The notes: generated by a model not told the origin, from the letters alone. Numbered from the stretch's first letter, positions 51,528-60,942 are shown. The stretch: DNA of 64,000 nt from an uncultured Flavobacteriaceae bacterium (GCA_947497245.1 CANMFO010000004.1:55759-119758); one strand, 5' to 3'. Program-made: numbers and translations.

Positions 51528-52451
51528 CTATTCTTTTCTGAGATGGAGAAAAAGAAGCACATTCTCCTCCTCCCTTCCTATTTTGATCTGTGCCGGGCCG
51601 AAACCCGCCTGCCTACCAAGGTCAAAGAGTTCCTCCTCCGTTCTGTGGATGAGGAAGCAATCTCCCAGCAACTCCATATAATCCCGACTTGGGTTGTGGT
51701 CATGGTTGCAGTTGCCGGCCACGATTTCACCGCCTTCCCTCAGCCATTCCCCAAACCTTTGCAAAAGGAGGACAACGCTGCGATCATTGAGGTAGTTGAA
51801 GGCCCCGGCCGACCAAATAAGGTCATAACTGCCCATTGCCCTATAACCGAAAATGGAACTTTGTACAAATTTGATGCTGTCCAGATGGCCCACGTTGAGC
51901 CATTTGGCATAGGTGATGGCCCGATCGTCAATTTCAATGCAGGAGGTTCTGAGATTTTCTTTCGAAGGAACCGATCCGTAGAGCTCGGAAAGTTCCCTAC
52001 CAGATCCACTTACCACCTTCAGCAGGTCCATGTCCCGGTTTTTGTTTGTCCTGGCGCGCACGCAATCTTGGAAATACACCTTTCCGTTGCGTACGGCCCT
52101 TACGGCGGTCTGCTGCTGGAAATGTTCGTCCCAAACCCGGAAGTTGAGGTTGTTCGAAGTGTAGTGGGTATATATTTTGTCCAAAAGCATGTAATCCAAG
52201 GCGACCCCACAGGGCTTTAACAGGCCGCGACCCAGGAGCGTTCCTTTGAGAAAGTCGTCGTCGAAGCTGTTCCGCATCCAGTGTAGATCGGCATCGGTGA
52301 GCTTGCCATTTCCCCTGGCTTTGCCAACAGCGGACAGTAGCTTGTCCAGGTCCGCAAAATTTCCCTGGTTCAGATTTCCCTTTCGCGCAAAAAACGCCAT
52401 TTGCTCCAGCAAGGATTTCGGGTCGGTCTCTTTTAGCGGTATCGCGATCAT
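51528..52451 (-). CDS. Class I SAM-dependent methyltransferase-like protein
   Basis: A 307-aa protein with a helical N-terminal domain (about 1-110) and a Rossmann methyltransferase domain: VRARTNKNRDMDLLKVVSGS (motif I-like, with the GxGxG reduced to SGSG), CIEIDDRAITYAK (acidic end of beta2), YDLIWSAGAFNYLNDR (motif IV/post) and LREGGEIVAGN. The plan resembles the PhcB/extracellular-factor methyl ester synthesis proteins of the class, but I cannot confirm the substrate. Alone on its strand. Confidence 0.75.
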   Translation of the reverse strand: MIAIPLKETDPKSLLEQMAFFARKGNLNQGNFADLDKLLSAVGKARGNGKLTDADLHWMRNSFDDDFLKGTLLGRGLLKPCGVALDYMLLDKIYTHYTSNNLNFRVWDEHFQQQTAVRAVRNGKVYFQDCVRARTNKNRDMDLLKVVSGSGRELSELYGSVPSKENLRTSCIEIDDRAITYAKWLNVGHLDSIKFVQSSIFGYRAMGSYDLIWSAGAFNYLNDRSVVLLLQRFGEWLREGGEIVAGNCNHDHNPSRDYMELLGDCFLIHRTEEELFDLGRQAGFGPAQIKIGREEENVLLFLHLRKE

Positions 52452-53124
52452 GGAATATATGTTGTTAGCCGGGACGCTTTACTGCAAAGGTGTGCGTCGA
52501 TTTTTTGGAACGATAGGGAGAAGCCCTCTTTTTTGGACTGGCGTGAAAGGACTTATGCCCGGAACGGTAAATTATGAAAAGGATGTCCAAGGACCTTCCG
52601 AAATTGTACGGGTGGCATGTGAAGCTGTACAGTTGGTATGGCCCAAGGGACGATCGGGCCCGTGATACCGTCCAAAACGGTAAAAGAAAAGCCGAAATTT
52701 AGATTTCGGCCCAAGGGGCATTTTGTTTGGACTGCCAAACCGTACGGCTCCCCCGATGTATCAAAATCGATATCACCCACTTTGGTGCTGATTCAGGTAG
52801 TTCCCCCGAAACCTATAATCGAGCAAAACACCAAAGCCAACAAGTTGGTCCGGTGCCCATTGTGTAGCGTTTCCATCAGACGGTCTGTCCTGGGACAATT
52901 CATGTTCTTAATCGAAACATGCTCCTGGAGCCGTACCTATTGGATTAGCAGTATCTTATCATACGTTGTTTGGGATGGTTCCCAAAAATCTTATAATTTA
53001 GAAACAATGTGCCAAGACCTGTCCACACTATTGTCATTACCAGTTTTGCATTTGTGCTAATGGGGGGAACCGCTGTAAAAATAGGCAATTTCGATTCAAA
53101 AACCCCTAAAAACCACAACTTTAT
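52452..53124. other. Gene-poor region with a reverse terminator
   Basis: No convincing gene. Frames at 52553-52780 (-) and 52638-53060 (+) lack start signals and family likeness. A clear minus-strand intrinsic terminator lies at 52681-52710 (GCCGAAAT/ATTTCGGC, then TTTTCTTTT), so a reverse transcript, perhaps from the small ORF at 53406, ends here. Confidence 0.55.
52681..52710 (-). terminator. Intrinsic terminator in the gene-poor region
   Basis: Perfect 8-bp stem GCCGAAAT (52691-52698) with ATTTCGGC (52703-52710), loop TTAG, followed on the minus strand by TTTTCTTTT. The only upstream candidate on this strand is the 50-aa ORF at 53254-53406. Confidence 0.8.
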
Positions 53125-53232
53125 GTGCCATTGTCCAAAAAAATAAAATCTACACTATCGTCCATTCCCACGACCGATGATCCCGTTTTCAAAGCCCTTC
53201 AAAGCCGCTGGTCCGACAGATCACTTTCGCGG
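53125..53232 (+). pseudogene. Nitroreductase-like N-terminal remnant
   Basis: From GTG 53125 the frame reads a plausible protein start and then DDPVFKALQSRWSDRSLS, which has the opening pattern of nitroreductases (helix, then R-W-S-x-R). After about 36 codons the similarity ends and the frame runs into sequence antisense to a small reverse ORF. I read this as a truncated gene; a short true protein is less likely. Confidence 0.5.
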
Positions 53233-53253
53233 CCATATGATCAAGGGGATTAT

Positions 53254-53406
53254 CTATTGGTTCTGTTCCAAGACCAGATCTATTCCTCTTTTGCCCTCAT
53301 TTGCCACGAGATCGTCCTTTATCAAATTTTTTTCGGCCCGATCGGTCAGCACCGCTACGAGCAGGACAAACACGAAAAGCATAAACATCATCACACACTT
53401 TTTCAT
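53254..53406 (-). CDS. Candidate 50-aa membrane protein
   Basis: A reverse frame from ATG 53406: MKKCVMMFMLFVFVLLVAVL as a hydrophobic helix or signal, then a charged tail (RAEKNLIKDDLVANEGKRGI and a short end). It has the composition of a real small protein, and a reverse-strand terminator lies further on at 52681-52710. Not recognised; a longer frame to 53463 lacks support. Confidence 0.5.
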   Translation of the reverse strand: MKKCVMMFMLFVFVLLVAVLTDRAEKNLIKDDLVANEGKRGIDLVLEQNQ

Positions 53407-53463
53407 TTCAGTCGTTTTAAGTTCCAATTTGTGGGGTTGAAACAGGATTGAGTGGGGGAACAA

Positions 53464-53699
53464 AAAACGCTTCAGTTTAGCATGGCACTAATGTAGGCCA
53501 ACACCAAGGGTCTAAAATGGGCTTATGTGTAAATGGTACTGTTTTTTGTATGGATGGTAGAACCGTTAAAAACCAATGGGCGCCAAAATAGCACGCTATG
53601 TACGTAATTTCCTGTGGTTTATGGGGCAAAATATTCCAAAATCTATTGCTAGCCTATTTCGGACCAATTATACTCCAAATACTTCCATTGACACATCTT
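53464..53699. other. Intergenic stretch, nothing assignable
   Basis: A/T-rich, no frame of note and no hairpin with a T tract. It precedes the promoter of the two-component genes. Confidence 0.5.
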
Positions 53700-53732
53700 T
53701 TTGAGATAAACGCACACTAAACCTTATTTTTG
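53700..53732 (+). promoter_or_regulatory. Promoter of the LytTR regulator/kinase pair
   Basis: TTTG (53700-53703), 21 bases, TATTTTTG (53725-53732): a full match to the Bacteroidota promoter. Start near 53739 would put the first ATG (53743) almost at the 5' end and the second (53761) at a normal distance, which favours the second as start codon. Confidence 0.75.
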
Positions 53733-53760
53733 ATTAATTTATATGCAAGAAACCAACAGG

Positions 53761-54495
53761 ATGATAGAAGCCGTATTAGTAGATGATGAGATCAAGGCGC
53801 TACAGAGCCTATCTTGGGAGTTGACCAATTTTAGCGACGAAATCAATGTGGGTGCTTCTTTTACCGATCCCTTGGAAGCCCTTCACTATTTGGAGAAAAA
53901 TACGCCCGACTGTCTCTTCCTGGATATTGAAATGCCGACCATGGACGGTTTTCAGTTCATCCAAAAACTGACCAACAAAAATTTTCCCGTGGTGATTACC
54001 ACCGCCTATAACCAATACGCCATAAAGGCCCTAAAGAACGAGGCCATCGACTATTTGTTAAAACCGATAGACACCGATGACCTAAAGGACACCATTGTCA
54101 AGATTAAAAAGCACAACTCCAAAAACTTCACGGCGGAACGATTGGAAAAAATGCTCTTGAACTTCAACGCCAATGCCATACACAAGAGGATAACGATCAG
54201 TACCGACGGTAAGCTGTTGTTCCTGGAAAGTGATGAGATCCTTTATGCCGAATCGGACGGCAACTACAGTACCATTTTTTTGGAGGACGGACAGAAGATC
54301 GTGCTCACAAAAAAACTGAAGGAGGTCAACGGGCTATTGCCCGAGGACTCTTTTTTTAGGATCCACAATTCCTACATCATCAATCTTCACAAAATAAAGG
54401 AGTTTTTGAAAACCGACGGATATGTGATATTGAAATCGAACCACAAGATCCCCGTGTCCCGGCAGAAAAAATCCGATTTTCTAGACCTGCTCTAG
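53761..54495 (+). CDS. LytTR family response regulator
   Basis: A 244-aa response regulator: receiver domain (VDDE at 8-11, phosphoacceptor Asp55 in LFLDIEMP, later Lys in LLKPID) and C-terminal LytTR DNA-binding domain (LLFLESDEILYAESDGNYST, FFRIHNSYIINLHKIKEFLK). Works with the kinase encoded 7 bp downstream. ATG 53761 (MIEAVLVDDE) is preferred to ATG 53743 because of the promoter position and the family start. Confidence 0.94.
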   Translation: MIEAVLVDDEIKALQSLSWELTNFSDEINVGASFTDPLEALHYLEKNTPDCLFLDIEMPTMDGFQFIQKLTNKNFPVVITTAYNQYAIKALKNEAIDYLLKPIDTDDLKDTIVKIKKHNSKNFTAERLEKMLLNFNANAIHKRITISTDGKLLFLESDEILYAESDGNYSTIFLEDGQKIVLTKKLKEVNGLLPEDSFFRIHNSYIINLHKIKEFLKTDGYVILKSNHKIPVSRQKKSDFLDLL

Positions 54496-54502
54496 TCCCC
54501 CT

Positions 54503-56467
54503 ATGCTAAAGTCATCCAAAAAATATAACTGTATTGCCCCCAGGGTTTTTATACCGGTTCTGCTAACGTGGTTGTTTTCGGGGGGGCAAATGTGCTTTTC
54601 GCAGACCGTTCCGGAGATTTTTATAAAACAAACGGATAGTTTGATAGCCGAGGCCCCGAAAACCTACCGATCGCTCGATGCGATTCTGCGGCCCCGGCGC
54701 AACGATACCATGGCAATGCGCCTTTTTGCATCGAGGGCGGGGGAAAAAGGGTACCTGGACGGGCAGGCGTACGCCTTGAACCAGTTGGGGAGGAGGTATC
54801 GCGACATCTCGGAATTTTCGAAAAGTCTGGTCCTGCACCGCGAGGCGCTCGAGGTTGCAAAAGCCGCCGGGAGTCTGGAATTCGAGGTTTATAGCCTCAA
54901 TATGATCAGCGTGGTGTTCCGGAAGACCGATGCCATTAAATCGGCCTTGGACTACAATCAAAGGGCCCTGGAACTAGCGGAAACGGTTGAAAACCCGTCG
55001 AACGGACTCAAGCGGAGCATCAATGTTTCGCTCAACGGTATTGGCAACATCTACCAGACCCTGGAACAGTACGACCTCGCCATTGAACAGTTCAAAAAAT
55101 CCATCAAACTCGATGAGGAGCTGGGCAATGAACTGGGGCTTGCCATCAACTATCAGAACGTAGGGGAGTGCCATGAGGCGCAGGGCGAATTGACGGAGGC
55201 CATGCAGAGCTTTCAGACCTCACTGGCCTATAACGAAAAAATAGATTCCGACAGGGGCAGGGTGATCTGTAAGACCAGTATCTCCCATGTAAACGTCCAT
55301 TTAGGTAAAACCGAAGAGGCGCTCAGCCTCTTGGAATCCATTCTTCCTACAGCCGAAAGTTTGGGCGACAAGGCCATCATCTCATCAGTGTACGTGAATT
55401 TGGGGTGGACATTGATCAACCTTGGCCGGTATAAGGAGGCCAGGGCCTACCTGCTCAAGGGACTGGACATCGCGGAACGGTACAAACTGCTCAGTGCCAT
55501 CTCGGAGGCCTATAGCTTTTTGTCGGACCTCACCTCGCTAGAGGGCAATTACCAGGCCTCGTTGGAATATTTCAGGAGGGCACAGCACTACGACAACGAA
55601 ATTTCCAAAGACCGTAACATTCGTTATGTGAACGATATGATCACGCGCTATGATGCGGAAAAGAAAAGCAACGAAATTGCCGTTTTGGCCAAGCAAAACG
55701 AAATTGTAAACCTTGAACTCCGACGAAAGAACACCACCTTGTTGATCAGTGGCATTATTTTGGCCCTTTTGACCGGTATTTTCTATATCCTGTACAGACA
55801 GTACCAACTAAAAAACGAAAAGAAGGTGCTGACCTTGGAACAGAGCATGCTCCGAAGCCAAATGAACCCCCATTTTTTGTTCAATTCCTTGAACTCCATC
55901 AAGTTGTACATCATCAACAACGAGCAAAAGAACGCTGTACACTATTTGAACAAATTCTCGAAATTGGTCCGTAAGATACTGGAAGCCTCTTCCCTAAAGG
56001 AAATCCCCTTGGCCGAAGAGTTGGAGACCGTGGAACTGTACATGAATATCGAGGACATCCGTTTTTCCAATGAGATCAATTTCAAAATTAGGATCGACGA
56101 GGCAATCGATGTCCACCAAGTGAAGATCCCATCCCTTATTCTGCAGCCTTTTTTGGAGAATGCTCTTTGGCATGGGCTTTCCTCCAAGGAAGGCCCTAAA
56201 AATGTGGACCTTCACATTGGCGATGATGGTGATGGCTTTATCAAAATCAGCATCACGGACAACGGGGTGGGCCGCGAAGCCGCAGAGCGGATAAAACTGG
56301 GCAAAGTACTCAAGCGAAAATCCGTGGGCATTGATATTACCAAGGAACGCCTGGCCAATTTCTCAAAGGATTACCAAAACTCCTTCGAAGTCGATATTGT
56401 GGATCTTTATGACGAGGGCGGGGAAGCCCTGGGGACCAAGGTCGTGCTCCGTATCCCTACGATTTAA
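54503..56467 (+). CDS. TPR-containing sensor histidine kinase (LytS/YehU type)
   Basis: A 654-aa sensor: probable signal segment (about 15-34), extracytoplasmic TPR-like repeats (about 90-370), one transmembrane helix (412-431), then the His_kinase domain with LRSQMNPHFLFNSLNSI (His457) and HATPase (ITDNGVGREAAERIKLGK). Partner of the LytTR regulator. TPR repeats in the periplasm suggest a protein-protein signal; its target genes are unknown. Overlaps convergent DUF3109 gene by 11 bp. Confidence 0.93.
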   Translation: MLKSSKKYNCIAPRVFIPVLLTWLFSGGQMCFSQTVPEIFIKQTDSLIAEAPKTYRSLDAILRPRRNDTMAMRLFASRAGEKGYLDGQAYALNQLGRRYRDISEFSKSLVLHREALEVAKAAGSLEFEVYSLNMISVVFRKTDAIKSALDYNQRALELAETVENPSNGLKRSINVSLNGIGNIYQTLEQYDLAIEQFKKSIKLDEELGNELGLAINYQNVGECHEAQGELTEAMQSFQTSLAYNEKIDSDRGRVICKTSISHVNVHLGKTEEALSLLESILPTAESLGDKAIISSVYVNLGWTLINLGRYKEARAYLLKGLDIAERYKLLSAISEAYSFLSDLTSLEGNYQASLEYFRRAQHYDNEISKDRNIRYVNDMITRYDAEKKSNEIAVLAKQNEIVNLELRRKNTTLLISGIILALLTGIFYILYRQYQLKNEKKVLTLEQSMLRSQMNPHFLFNSLNSIKLYIINNEQKNAVHYLNKFSKLVRKILEASSLKEIPLAEELETVELYMNIEDIRFSNEINFKIRIDEAIDVHQVKIPSLILQPFLENALWHGLSSKEGPKNVDLHIGDDGDGFIKISITDNGVGREAAERIKLGKVLKRKSVGIDITKERLANFSKDYQNSFEVDIVDLYDEGGEALGTKVVLRIPTI

Positions 56468-57029
56468 GGTGTTCCCGGGCCACTTGTTCGAGCTCGTCGT
56501 ACCAAGCTTTTCCGAACTTTCGGACCAGTGCCTCCTTCACGAATCTATAGATCGGCACCTTCAACTCACTTCCCAGGCCACAGGCCGGATCGCAGATTTC
56601 CCATTGGTGGTAGTTTACCGCCGTCAATTCGGTGTATTCCCTTACCCGGACGGGATATAGGTGGCAGGAGACCGGTTTTTTCCACGGAATTGCACCTTGG
56701 CTATGGGCTTCCTCTATACCACATTTGGCCACGCCCTTTTCCGAAAAAACGACATAGGCACATTCGCTGTCGTTCACCAAGGGGGTTTCCCACTCGCCGT
56801 CCTCCCCTTTTATGAACGCCCCCTGGTCCTCAATGGCCGCAATACCGGCAGGTCTTAGGAAAGGCTTTACCCGGCCGTACAGATCGACCAATATTTCGGT
56901 TTCCCTTTCTTCCAGGGGAGCGCCTGCATTTCCATCCACGCAACAGGCTCCTTTACAGGCACTGAGATTGCAGACGAAATCGCTCTCGATGATGTCTTCC
57001 GATACAATGGTCTTGCCCAGTTGGAACAT
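56457..57029 (-). CDS. DUF3109 family cysteine-rich protein
   Basis: A 190-aa protein with the DUF3109/YkgJ-like cysteines: DFVCNLSACKGACCVDG near residues 20-36, VAKCGIEEAH, VSCHLYPVRV and WEICDPACGLGSE. The pattern suggests a metal or Fe-S centre; function unknown but widespread in Bacteroidota. Convergent with the histidine kinase. Confidence 0.9.
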   Translation of the reverse strand: MFQLGKTIVSEDIIESDFVCNLSACKGACCVDGNAGAPLEERETEILVDLYGRVKPFLRPAGIAAIEDQGAFIKGEDGEWETPLVNDSECAYVVFSEKGVAKCGIEEAHSQGAIPWKKPVSCHLYPVRVREYTELTAVNYHQWEICDPACGLGSELKVPIYRFVKEALVRKFGKAWYDELEQVAREHLKS

Positions 57030-57122
57030 GCTTGTGGCTCTTTTCGCAAAGATACCCTTTTTGGGTCTTTTTTTGCCGTGATTATTTTTGGCCTTAAAAA
57101 TGGAAACCGCGATCTGAAGTTG

Positions 57123-57130
57123 TAATTTTG
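57123..57130 (+). promoter_or_regulatory. -7 element of the MarC gene
   Basis: TAATTTTG matches TAnnTTTG; the -33 region is poor. Predicted leader about 9 bases before ATG 57146. Confidence 0.4.
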
Positions 57131-57145
57131 ACGAAAATTGTACCT

Positions 57146-57727
57146 ATGTCGCTTCATTTGGATGTTCGGGAGATCGTAACGGCCACCATGGTCCTTTTTG
57201 CTGTGATCGATATTTTGGGCAGCGTCCCCATTATCATTGGTCTGCGGAATAAAATGGGGCGCATACAATCGGGCAAGGCTTCCATCGTGGCCGCTTGCCT
57301 TATGGTCGCATTTCTGTTCTTGGGCGAGGAGATCCTAAACTTGATCGGTATCGATGTCAATTCTTTTGCCGTGGCCGGTGCCTTTGTAATTTTCTTTCTT
57401 GCCATAGAAATGGTCCTTGGGATTACCCTATACAAGGATGAGGAACCCGAAGGTGCCACGGTGGTCCCCATTGCATTTCCGTTGATTGCAGGCGCAGGGA
57501 CCTTGACCTCTCTGCTTTCGCTTCGGGCAGAATATTATGTGGAGAACATCATTGTAGCCATCGTCCTGAACATTATTTTTGTGTATCTGGTACTGAAATC
57601 TTCCGCTCGGATCGAAAAGGTCCTGGGAAAAAATGGCCTAAGTGTCATTCGCAAGGTTTTTGGGGTGATACTGCTGGCCATTGCAGTGAAACTTTTCGCC
57701 GCCAATATCAATGGCTTGTTCCAATAG
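57146..57727 (+). CDS. MarC family integral membrane protein
   Basis: A 193-aa protein with six hydrophobic helices; VTATMVLFAVIDILGSVPII at the start and VVPIAFPLIAGAGTLTSLLS are the UPF0056/MarC signature. Despite the name there is no proof of drug export. The ATG at 57146 is used rather than the TTG at 57128, which would overlap the promoter. Confidence 0.9.
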   Translation: MSLHLDVREIVTATMVLFAVIDILGSVPIIIGLRNKMGRIQSGKASIVAACLMVAFLFLGEEILNLIGIDVNSFAVAGAFVIFFLAIEMVLGITLYKDEEPEGATVVPIAFPLIAGAGTLTSLLSLRAEYYVENIIVAIVLNIIFVYLVLKSSARIEKVLGKNGLSVIRKVFGVILLAIAVKLFAANINGLFQ

Positions 57728-57779
57728 GAAATGGCGTGGGTACAAGGGATGACAATCGTTGCAAACCAAAAGAGGAAAA

Positions 57780-57983
57780 ATGGGTAGAACACCGGCTTTG
57801 GTACTGATCGTACTTGCCTTGGCACTTATTATTTATAACGTGACCTTGGTAAACTTTGAAAATCCGCTCGAAGGAAACAGCGTTATCGCACTTATCGGGA
57901 TCGTGGCATCGTTATGTGCCATTGTACTGTTGCTGATCTTCATCACTTCCAAGAAGATCCAGCGGAAGATGGATGAGGATTAA
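57780..57983 (+). CDS. Small two-helix membrane protein, function unknown
   Basis: A 67-aa protein with helices at about 5-22 and 36-56 and a basic-acidic tail (KKIQRKMDED). Preceded by AGAGGAAAA close to ATG 57780. Co-oriented 52 bp after the MarC gene. Its stop overlaps the convergent protease stop. Not recognised. Confidence 0.78.
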   Translation: MGRTPALVLIVLALALIIYNVTLVNFENPLEGNSVIALIGIVASLCAIVLLLIFITSKKIQRKMDED

Positions 57984-59605
57984 TTTTTGCTTTCGATCAG
58001 ATCGGCTTCGGTCCGGGGCAGGATCGGGTTGTCGATTTCCAGCACTTTTTGCAACATGGCGTCCGCGCTGCTCTTGATCTTGGCATAGACATTGACACCG
58101 TACAGTTGCTCCGCCAAGCCGGCCTTGAGAAACAATTTTATCCTATGCTCGTGGTCGTAGAAATTTATCTTCAATCGGTTTCGAACACAAAAGTCTATGT
58201 ACCGCTCGAACAGAATATCGTCCACTTTGAAATCGGTGTGGAACGCTTTTTCGGAAAGGGATGCGTACTGCTCTCTTTCATTGTCCAAATGTTCAAAAAT
58301 AAAACGGGAAAAGAACCCCATGCTGTCCATGGTTTCTATGGCTTCTTCCTCGTTGCTGCCAATGGGCACAAAAACATCCGGGATGATACCGCCCCCACCG
58401 TATACGGTCCTTCCCTTTGGCGTAGTAAATTTCAGGGAATCGGCCACTTTGATACTATCGACCGAAATAAGCTCCCCATTGTGGTACCGGTCGGTAAATT
58501 TTTGGTAGTAGTCCTTGTTGCCCTTTTTATAGGATTTCTGAATGGAGCGCCCGGTCGGCGTGTAGTACCGCGATACCGTCAAGCGTACGGCGGAACCGTC
58601 GCCGAGTTCCATCTCGCGTTGCACGAGCCCCTTGCCAAAAGAGCGGCGGCCCACAATGGTTCCGATATCGTTGTCCTGTAGGGCGCCCGCAATGATCTCA
58701 CTGGCCGACGCGGAGCGCTCGTTGATCAAAACGTACACGGGCCGATCCTCAAAACTTCCCTTTTCGGTAGCGAATATCTTATCTATTTTTCCTTTTTTGT
58801 TCTTGGTGAAAAGAATTAGTTTTCCATCCTTGAGAAACTCGTCCGCCATGTGCTCCGCAACGCCCAGATAGCCTCCGGGGTTGTCCCTGAGGTCCAGGGC
58901 GAGTTTTCGGGCACCCTGCCTTTCCAGATCCAAGAGGGCGGCCTTAAATTCCTTATAGGTCGATTCTGCAAATCGGTTCACCTGTATGTATCCCATATCA
59001 TCCGACAGCATATAATGGGCCACCACACTTTTGATGGGTACCAGGCCCCTTTTGATATCTACCATAAAGGTCTTGTCCCCTTCTTTGCGGTACACCTTCA
59101 GTTTTACCGAGCTCCCCCTTTTTCCCTTCAATCTGTTGACAATGGATTCACTCGACAGGCCTTTACCATATAGCGTATCGCTGTCCGCCATTAAAATGCG
59201 ATCACCTGGAAGGATCCCCTTTAAATAGCTGGGGCCCTTGTCCACGGCCCGTATTACGGCAATGGTATCGCGGTACCGATAAAAATTAATGCCGATACCC
59301 ACAAAATCCCCCTTCATGTTTTCCGATACCTTGTCCATTTCCCGTTCGGGGATATAGACCGAATGGGGATCCAACTTTTCCAGGATGTTGTTTACCGTAA
59401 CATCGACGATGCTGTCGGTATCGATCTCATCGACATATTCATAGTCGATATAATCGATCAGCCGGTTCAACTTGTCCTTTTTTGAATTGGTGGTGAACAG
59501 CTTTTCCGGGGAGTCGTTGAAGTGCAGCTTTCCACCAACGAAAATACCGAGCGCCAGGGCAGAGGCGATTACCGTGGGCCATATGTAGTTGTATTGCTTT
59601 TTCAT
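57980..59605 (-). CDS. S41 family C-terminal processing peptidase
   Basis: A 541-aa protease. One N-terminal helix (about 9-24) anchors or secretes it, a PDZ domain (about 85-180, FVGIGINFY and GILPGDRILMAD), and the catalytic Ser300/Lys325 dyad in NERSASASEII and SFGKGLVQ. A C-terminal extension of about 130 residues follows. Processes or degrades envelope proteins. ATG 59605 opens the membrane helix; the frame runs 86 codons further upstream, antisense-like, over the dCMP deaminase gene. Gap to that gene 11 bp. Confidence 0.93.
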   Translation of the reverse strand: MKKQYNYIWPTVIASALALGIFVGGKLHFNDSPEKLFTTNSKKDKLNRLIDYIDYEYVDEIDTDSIVDVTVNNILEKLDPHSVYIPEREMDKVSENMKGDFVGIGINFYRYRDTIAVIRAVDKGPSYLKGILPGDRILMADSDTLYGKGLSSESIVNRLKGKRGSSVKLKVYRKEGDKTFMVDIKRGLVPIKSVVAHYMLSDDMGYIQVNRFAESTYKEFKAALLDLERQGARKLALDLRDNPGGYLGVAEHMADEFLKDGKLILFTKNKKGKIDKIFATEKGSFEDRPVYVLINERSASASEIIAGALQDNDIGTIVGRRSFGKGLVQREMELGDGSAVRLTVSRYYTPTGRSIQKSYKKGNKDYYQKFTDRYHNGELISVDSIKVADSLKFTTPKGRTVYGGGGIIPDVFVPIGSNEEEAIETMDSMGFFSRFIFEHLDNEREQYASLSEKAFHTDFKVDDILFERYIDFCVRNRLKINFYDHEHRIKLFLKAGLAEQLYGVNVYAKIKSSADAMLQKVLEIDNPILPRTEADLIESKN

Positions 59606-59616
59606 ATTGATCGGGG

Positions 59617-60057
59617 CTACTGTACCAAACTCTCTATTATGGGCAAGTGGACCAGTTCGACCCCTGCCTTGCCCAAAAATTTTAATCCGGAAACATCTTT
59701 GTACGCCATTTGGTACACCACACGTTTTATGCCACACTGATGGATCAGCTTGCTGCACTCCCTGCAGGGCGACAAGGTAATGTATAAGGTAGCTCCTTCG
59801 CAAGATTGTGTGGAAGAGGCCACTTTGCTGATGGCATTGGCCTCCGCATGGAGAACATACCATTTGGTATATCCATCCTCGTCCTCACAATAGTTTTCAA
59901 AGCCGGTAGGGGTACCATTGTACCCGTCCGAAATGATCATCCGGTCTTTTACGATGATCGCCCCAACTTGCTTTCGCTTGCAATACGAAAGCTTGCCCCA
60001 CTCTTGGGCCATCCGAAGATAGGCCTTGTCATATTTTTCCTGTTTGCTTTCCTTCAT
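59617..60057 (-). CDS. dCMP/cytidine deaminase family protein
   Basis: A 146-aa zinc deaminase. Zn-site HAEANAI (His70, Glu72) and PCRECSKLI (Cys98, Cys101) with the ComE/dCMP deaminase beginning (YLRMAQEWGKLSYCKRKQ and VGAIIVKDRMIISDGYNGTP). Makes dUMP from dCMP for thymidylate synthesis. Co-transcribed with the S41 peptidase downstream, a pairing common in Bacteroidota. Confidence 0.92.
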   Translation of the reverse strand: MKESKQEKYDKAYLRMAQEWGKLSYCKRKQVGAIIVKDRMIISDGYNGTPTGFENYCEDEDGYTKWYVLHAEANAISKVASSTQSCEGATLYITLSPCRECSKLIHQCGIKRVVYQMAYKDVSGLKFLGKAGVELVHLPIIESLVQ

Positions 60058-60167
60058 GTCTGGAATGGCGTCGGGTTCATTGAAAAAATCCTAAAAATTG
60101 CAAAACCACTAAGATACCCGCTTTGCTATAGCCCGGCAACCCCAATAGGTTAATTTTAAGTGAAAAT

Positions 60168-60749
60168 CTATAAAGGGAACGTCCTGACCAACATGGGTAT
60201 TGTAAGGAAGATAATCAAAATTGAGGCAACCACGACAAAAAGCGATGGTCGGACTTTGAACACCGTCCGAAACAAATAGGCCAGTGCCAAAGCCCCAAGT
60301 ACGATGAGTACTTGGGAGAGCTCGATTCCGACCGCAAAACCGATCAAGGGGGATAGCTTGTCCTCTTCCCCGGCCATGAGCATCCTAAAATAGTTGCTGA
60401 AGCCAAAACCGTGTACCAATCCAAAAAAGGTGGTGGCAATCCCGTGCAGGAGCAAGGTCTTGTGTGCGGCCGATCTTTCATAGATCAGATTGAACAGAGC
60501 GGTCAGCAGGATGGTCACCGGAATAAGAAACTCGATAAGGCCGGCATCCATCACCACGATACCATAGACCGACAAGGCCAACGACAAGCAATGTGTTATC
60601 GTAAAAAGGGTGGCCAGCAACAAGACGGGCTTCCATTGTCTGAAGGTAAAGGGGAGCGCCAGCGCCACCAGGAACAAAATGTGGTCGTAAGCGTTGAAAT
60701 CCAGGACATGGCCCAGCCCCAGCTTGATGTAAAAAAGAAAATCCTCCAT
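60168..60749 (-). CDS. HupE/UreJ family membrane protein
   Basis: A 193-aa protein with about six helices. The start LGLGHVLDFNAYDHILFLVA and the centre HGIATTFFGLVHGFGFSNYF are the HupE/UreJ_2 signature (His pair). Family members move nickel or cobalt or are of unknown function; no hydrogenase or urease gene is in the window, so the name is descriptive only. Confidence 0.88.
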   Translation of the reverse strand: MEDFLFYIKLGLGHVLDFNAYDHILFLVALALPFTFRQWKPVLLLATLFTITHCLSLALSVYGIVVMDAGLIEFLIPVTILLTALFNLIYERSAAHKTLLLHGIATTFFGLVHGFGFSNYFRMLMAGEEDKLSPLIGFAVGIELSQVLIVLGALALAYLFRTVFKVRPSLFVVVASILIIFLTIPMLVRTFPL

Positions 60750-60782
60750 GGGTCGTTTCTAAAGCTATAGTTGATTCGGGAC

Positions 60783-60813
60783 CAAAGATACACTGAAAAT
60801 AGAATTTGACGAA
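60783..60813 (-). promoter_or_regulatory. Promoter of the HupE gene
   Basis: On the minus strand TTCG near 60813-60810, 19 bases, then TATCTTTG (60790-60783). The -7 element is a full match, the -33 has one mismatch. Leader about 27 bases. Confidence 0.6.
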
Positions 60814-60942
60814 GGCAGACATCATGTTATCCAATGGCAGGGCCGAAATGGCGCGATATTTGGTACTGCTTGCAACATCCGACACATTTGCCATTGACTT
60901 TTGGCCCATCGGTCCACAAATGTTTTTTTTCAAATTAACGGC

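Noticed and set aside
52638..53060. 140-codon forward frame in the gene-poor region
   Set aside because: Crosses a clear reverse terminator hairpin and has unlikely residue use.
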